DNA of 7,047 bases, taken from JBHIBA01 sp046758845. Lineage in GTDB: Bacteria > UBA8248 > JACPRG01 > G963555815. Below are positions 6,851 through 7,047 of this stretch, in pieces. The notes below the pieces were generated by a model, which saw only the letters and a program-made list of their open reading frames with translations, was not told the DNA's origin and did not search any database. Both the position numbers and the translations under genes were made by a program. The stretch covers positions 1-7,047 of the forward strand of contig JBHIBA010000250.1 of the NCBI GenBank assembly GCA_046758845.1, read 5' to 3'. Position 1 is the first letter of the stretch. Every line of letters starts with the position of its first letter.

Positions 6851-6856
6851 CCTCCC
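6851..6856 (-). promoter_or_regulatory. Ribosome binding site of the CatE-like gene
   Basis: GGGAGG on the minus strand lies 11 bases before the ATG at 6839, a good Shine-Dalgarno match at slightly long spacing. It supports MSSFSIRPDSHLG as the N-terminus. Confidence 0.65.
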
Positions 6857-6876
6857 GTTGTCCAAGAGTTCATGGA

Positions 6877-6888
6877 CTGCAAAGTTTC
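6877..6888 (-). repeat. AT-rich motif, copy upstream of the CatE-like gene
   Basis: On the minus strand this reads GAAACTTTGCAG, identical over ten bases to the site in the flavoenzyme promoter region (5755-5764). It lies 38-49 bases upstream of the CatE-like start codon, in the likely promoter or early leader. I found no convincing -35/-10 pair nearby, so its position relative to the transcription start is unknown. Confidence 0.45.
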
Positions 6889-7020
6889 CCCTTGACGCGA
6901 CCGGCTGAAACCGAACGTCAGGTTACCACAGATTTCTCGCAAAACAATCGGGTGTACTGGTTCAAGACATATGAGACACGGACGGTGAGCCTGCCCACTG
7001 GCGCGAGGGAGATTTGAGAG
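6889..7020. other. Non-coding leader upstream of the CatE-like gene
   Basis: No start-to-stop reading frame with family features is visible here on either strand. One minus-strand frame is open from the window edge to about 6811 but has no start codon outside its last third and runs through the ribosome binding site of the CatE-like gene. The region most likely holds that gene's promoter and the distal part of an upstream gene's trailer. Confidence 0.5.
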
Positions 7021-7047
7021 GAAACTTCTTTGCGGGGGGCGCTTTTT
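7021..7047 (+). repeat. Partial copy of the end hairpin repeat
   Basis: The last 14 bases (7034-7047, GGGGGGCGCTTTTT) equal the reverse complement of 40-53, one side of the hairpin at the left end. They are preceded by GAAACTTCTTTGC (7021-7033), which resembles GAAAGTTTTGC at 4-14. The window stops where the loop of a hairpin would begin, so the other arm cannot be seen. Confidence 0.55.

Noticed and set aside
6811..7047. Minus-strand frame open from the window edge, with a CLIC-like cysteine pair
   Set aside because: It has no start codon in the visible part until near its end, crosses the hairpin repeat and the ribosome binding site of the CatE-like gene, and overlaps that gene's first codons. 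An upstream gene ending here cannot be excluded but is not supported.

Overview
The window is a stretch of bacterial chromosome with five complete protein genes and no RNA genes, CRISPR array, transposase or origin that I can see. Most of it is GC-rich (a hand count of one 60-base row inside the aminopeptidase gene gives 67%, and one inside the flavoenzyme gene about 75%). The stretch from about 1170 to 2520, which holds the ATPase gene, is clearly poorer in GC (three hand-counted rows give 38%, 42% and 48%). Dense coding, Shine-Dalgarno sites and the enzyme families point to a free-living, metabolically versatile bacterium. The phylum cannot be fixed from this sequence.

Layout, left to right: a GC-rich hairpin (22-56) lies just past the end of a zinc-dependent MDR dehydrogenase gene (87-1160, minus). 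Next come a solitary STAND/AAA-type ATPase gene (1234-2436, minus, in the low-GC island) and, divergent from it, an M29 aminopeptidase gene (2638-3759, plus). Convergent with that, 13 bases away, is a large FMN/4Fe-4S/FAD oxidoreductase of the 2,4-dienoyl-CoA reductase / enoate reductase class (3773-5698, minus). A two-domain VOC protein resembling catechol 2,3-dioxygenase CatE follows (5913-6839, minus), and the last 208 bases hold no convincing gene.

The flavoenzyme, CatE-like dioxygenase and MDR dehydrogenase all fit oxidation and reduction of aromatic or unsaturated carboxylic substrates, but each has its own leader and they do not form one tight operon. The aminopeptidase is housekeeping-type peptide turnover. 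The ATPase looks like a later arrival.

The least ordinary signals are non-coding. A 14-base GC-rich sequence that forms one side of the left-end hairpin recurs at the extreme right end. A short AT-rich motif (GAAACTTTGC) occurs upstream of both the flavoenzyme and the dioxygenase genes, with looser versions beside the two end repeats. I did not find a clear new multi-gene system. The best lead for one is the lone ATPase in its compositionally distinct island.
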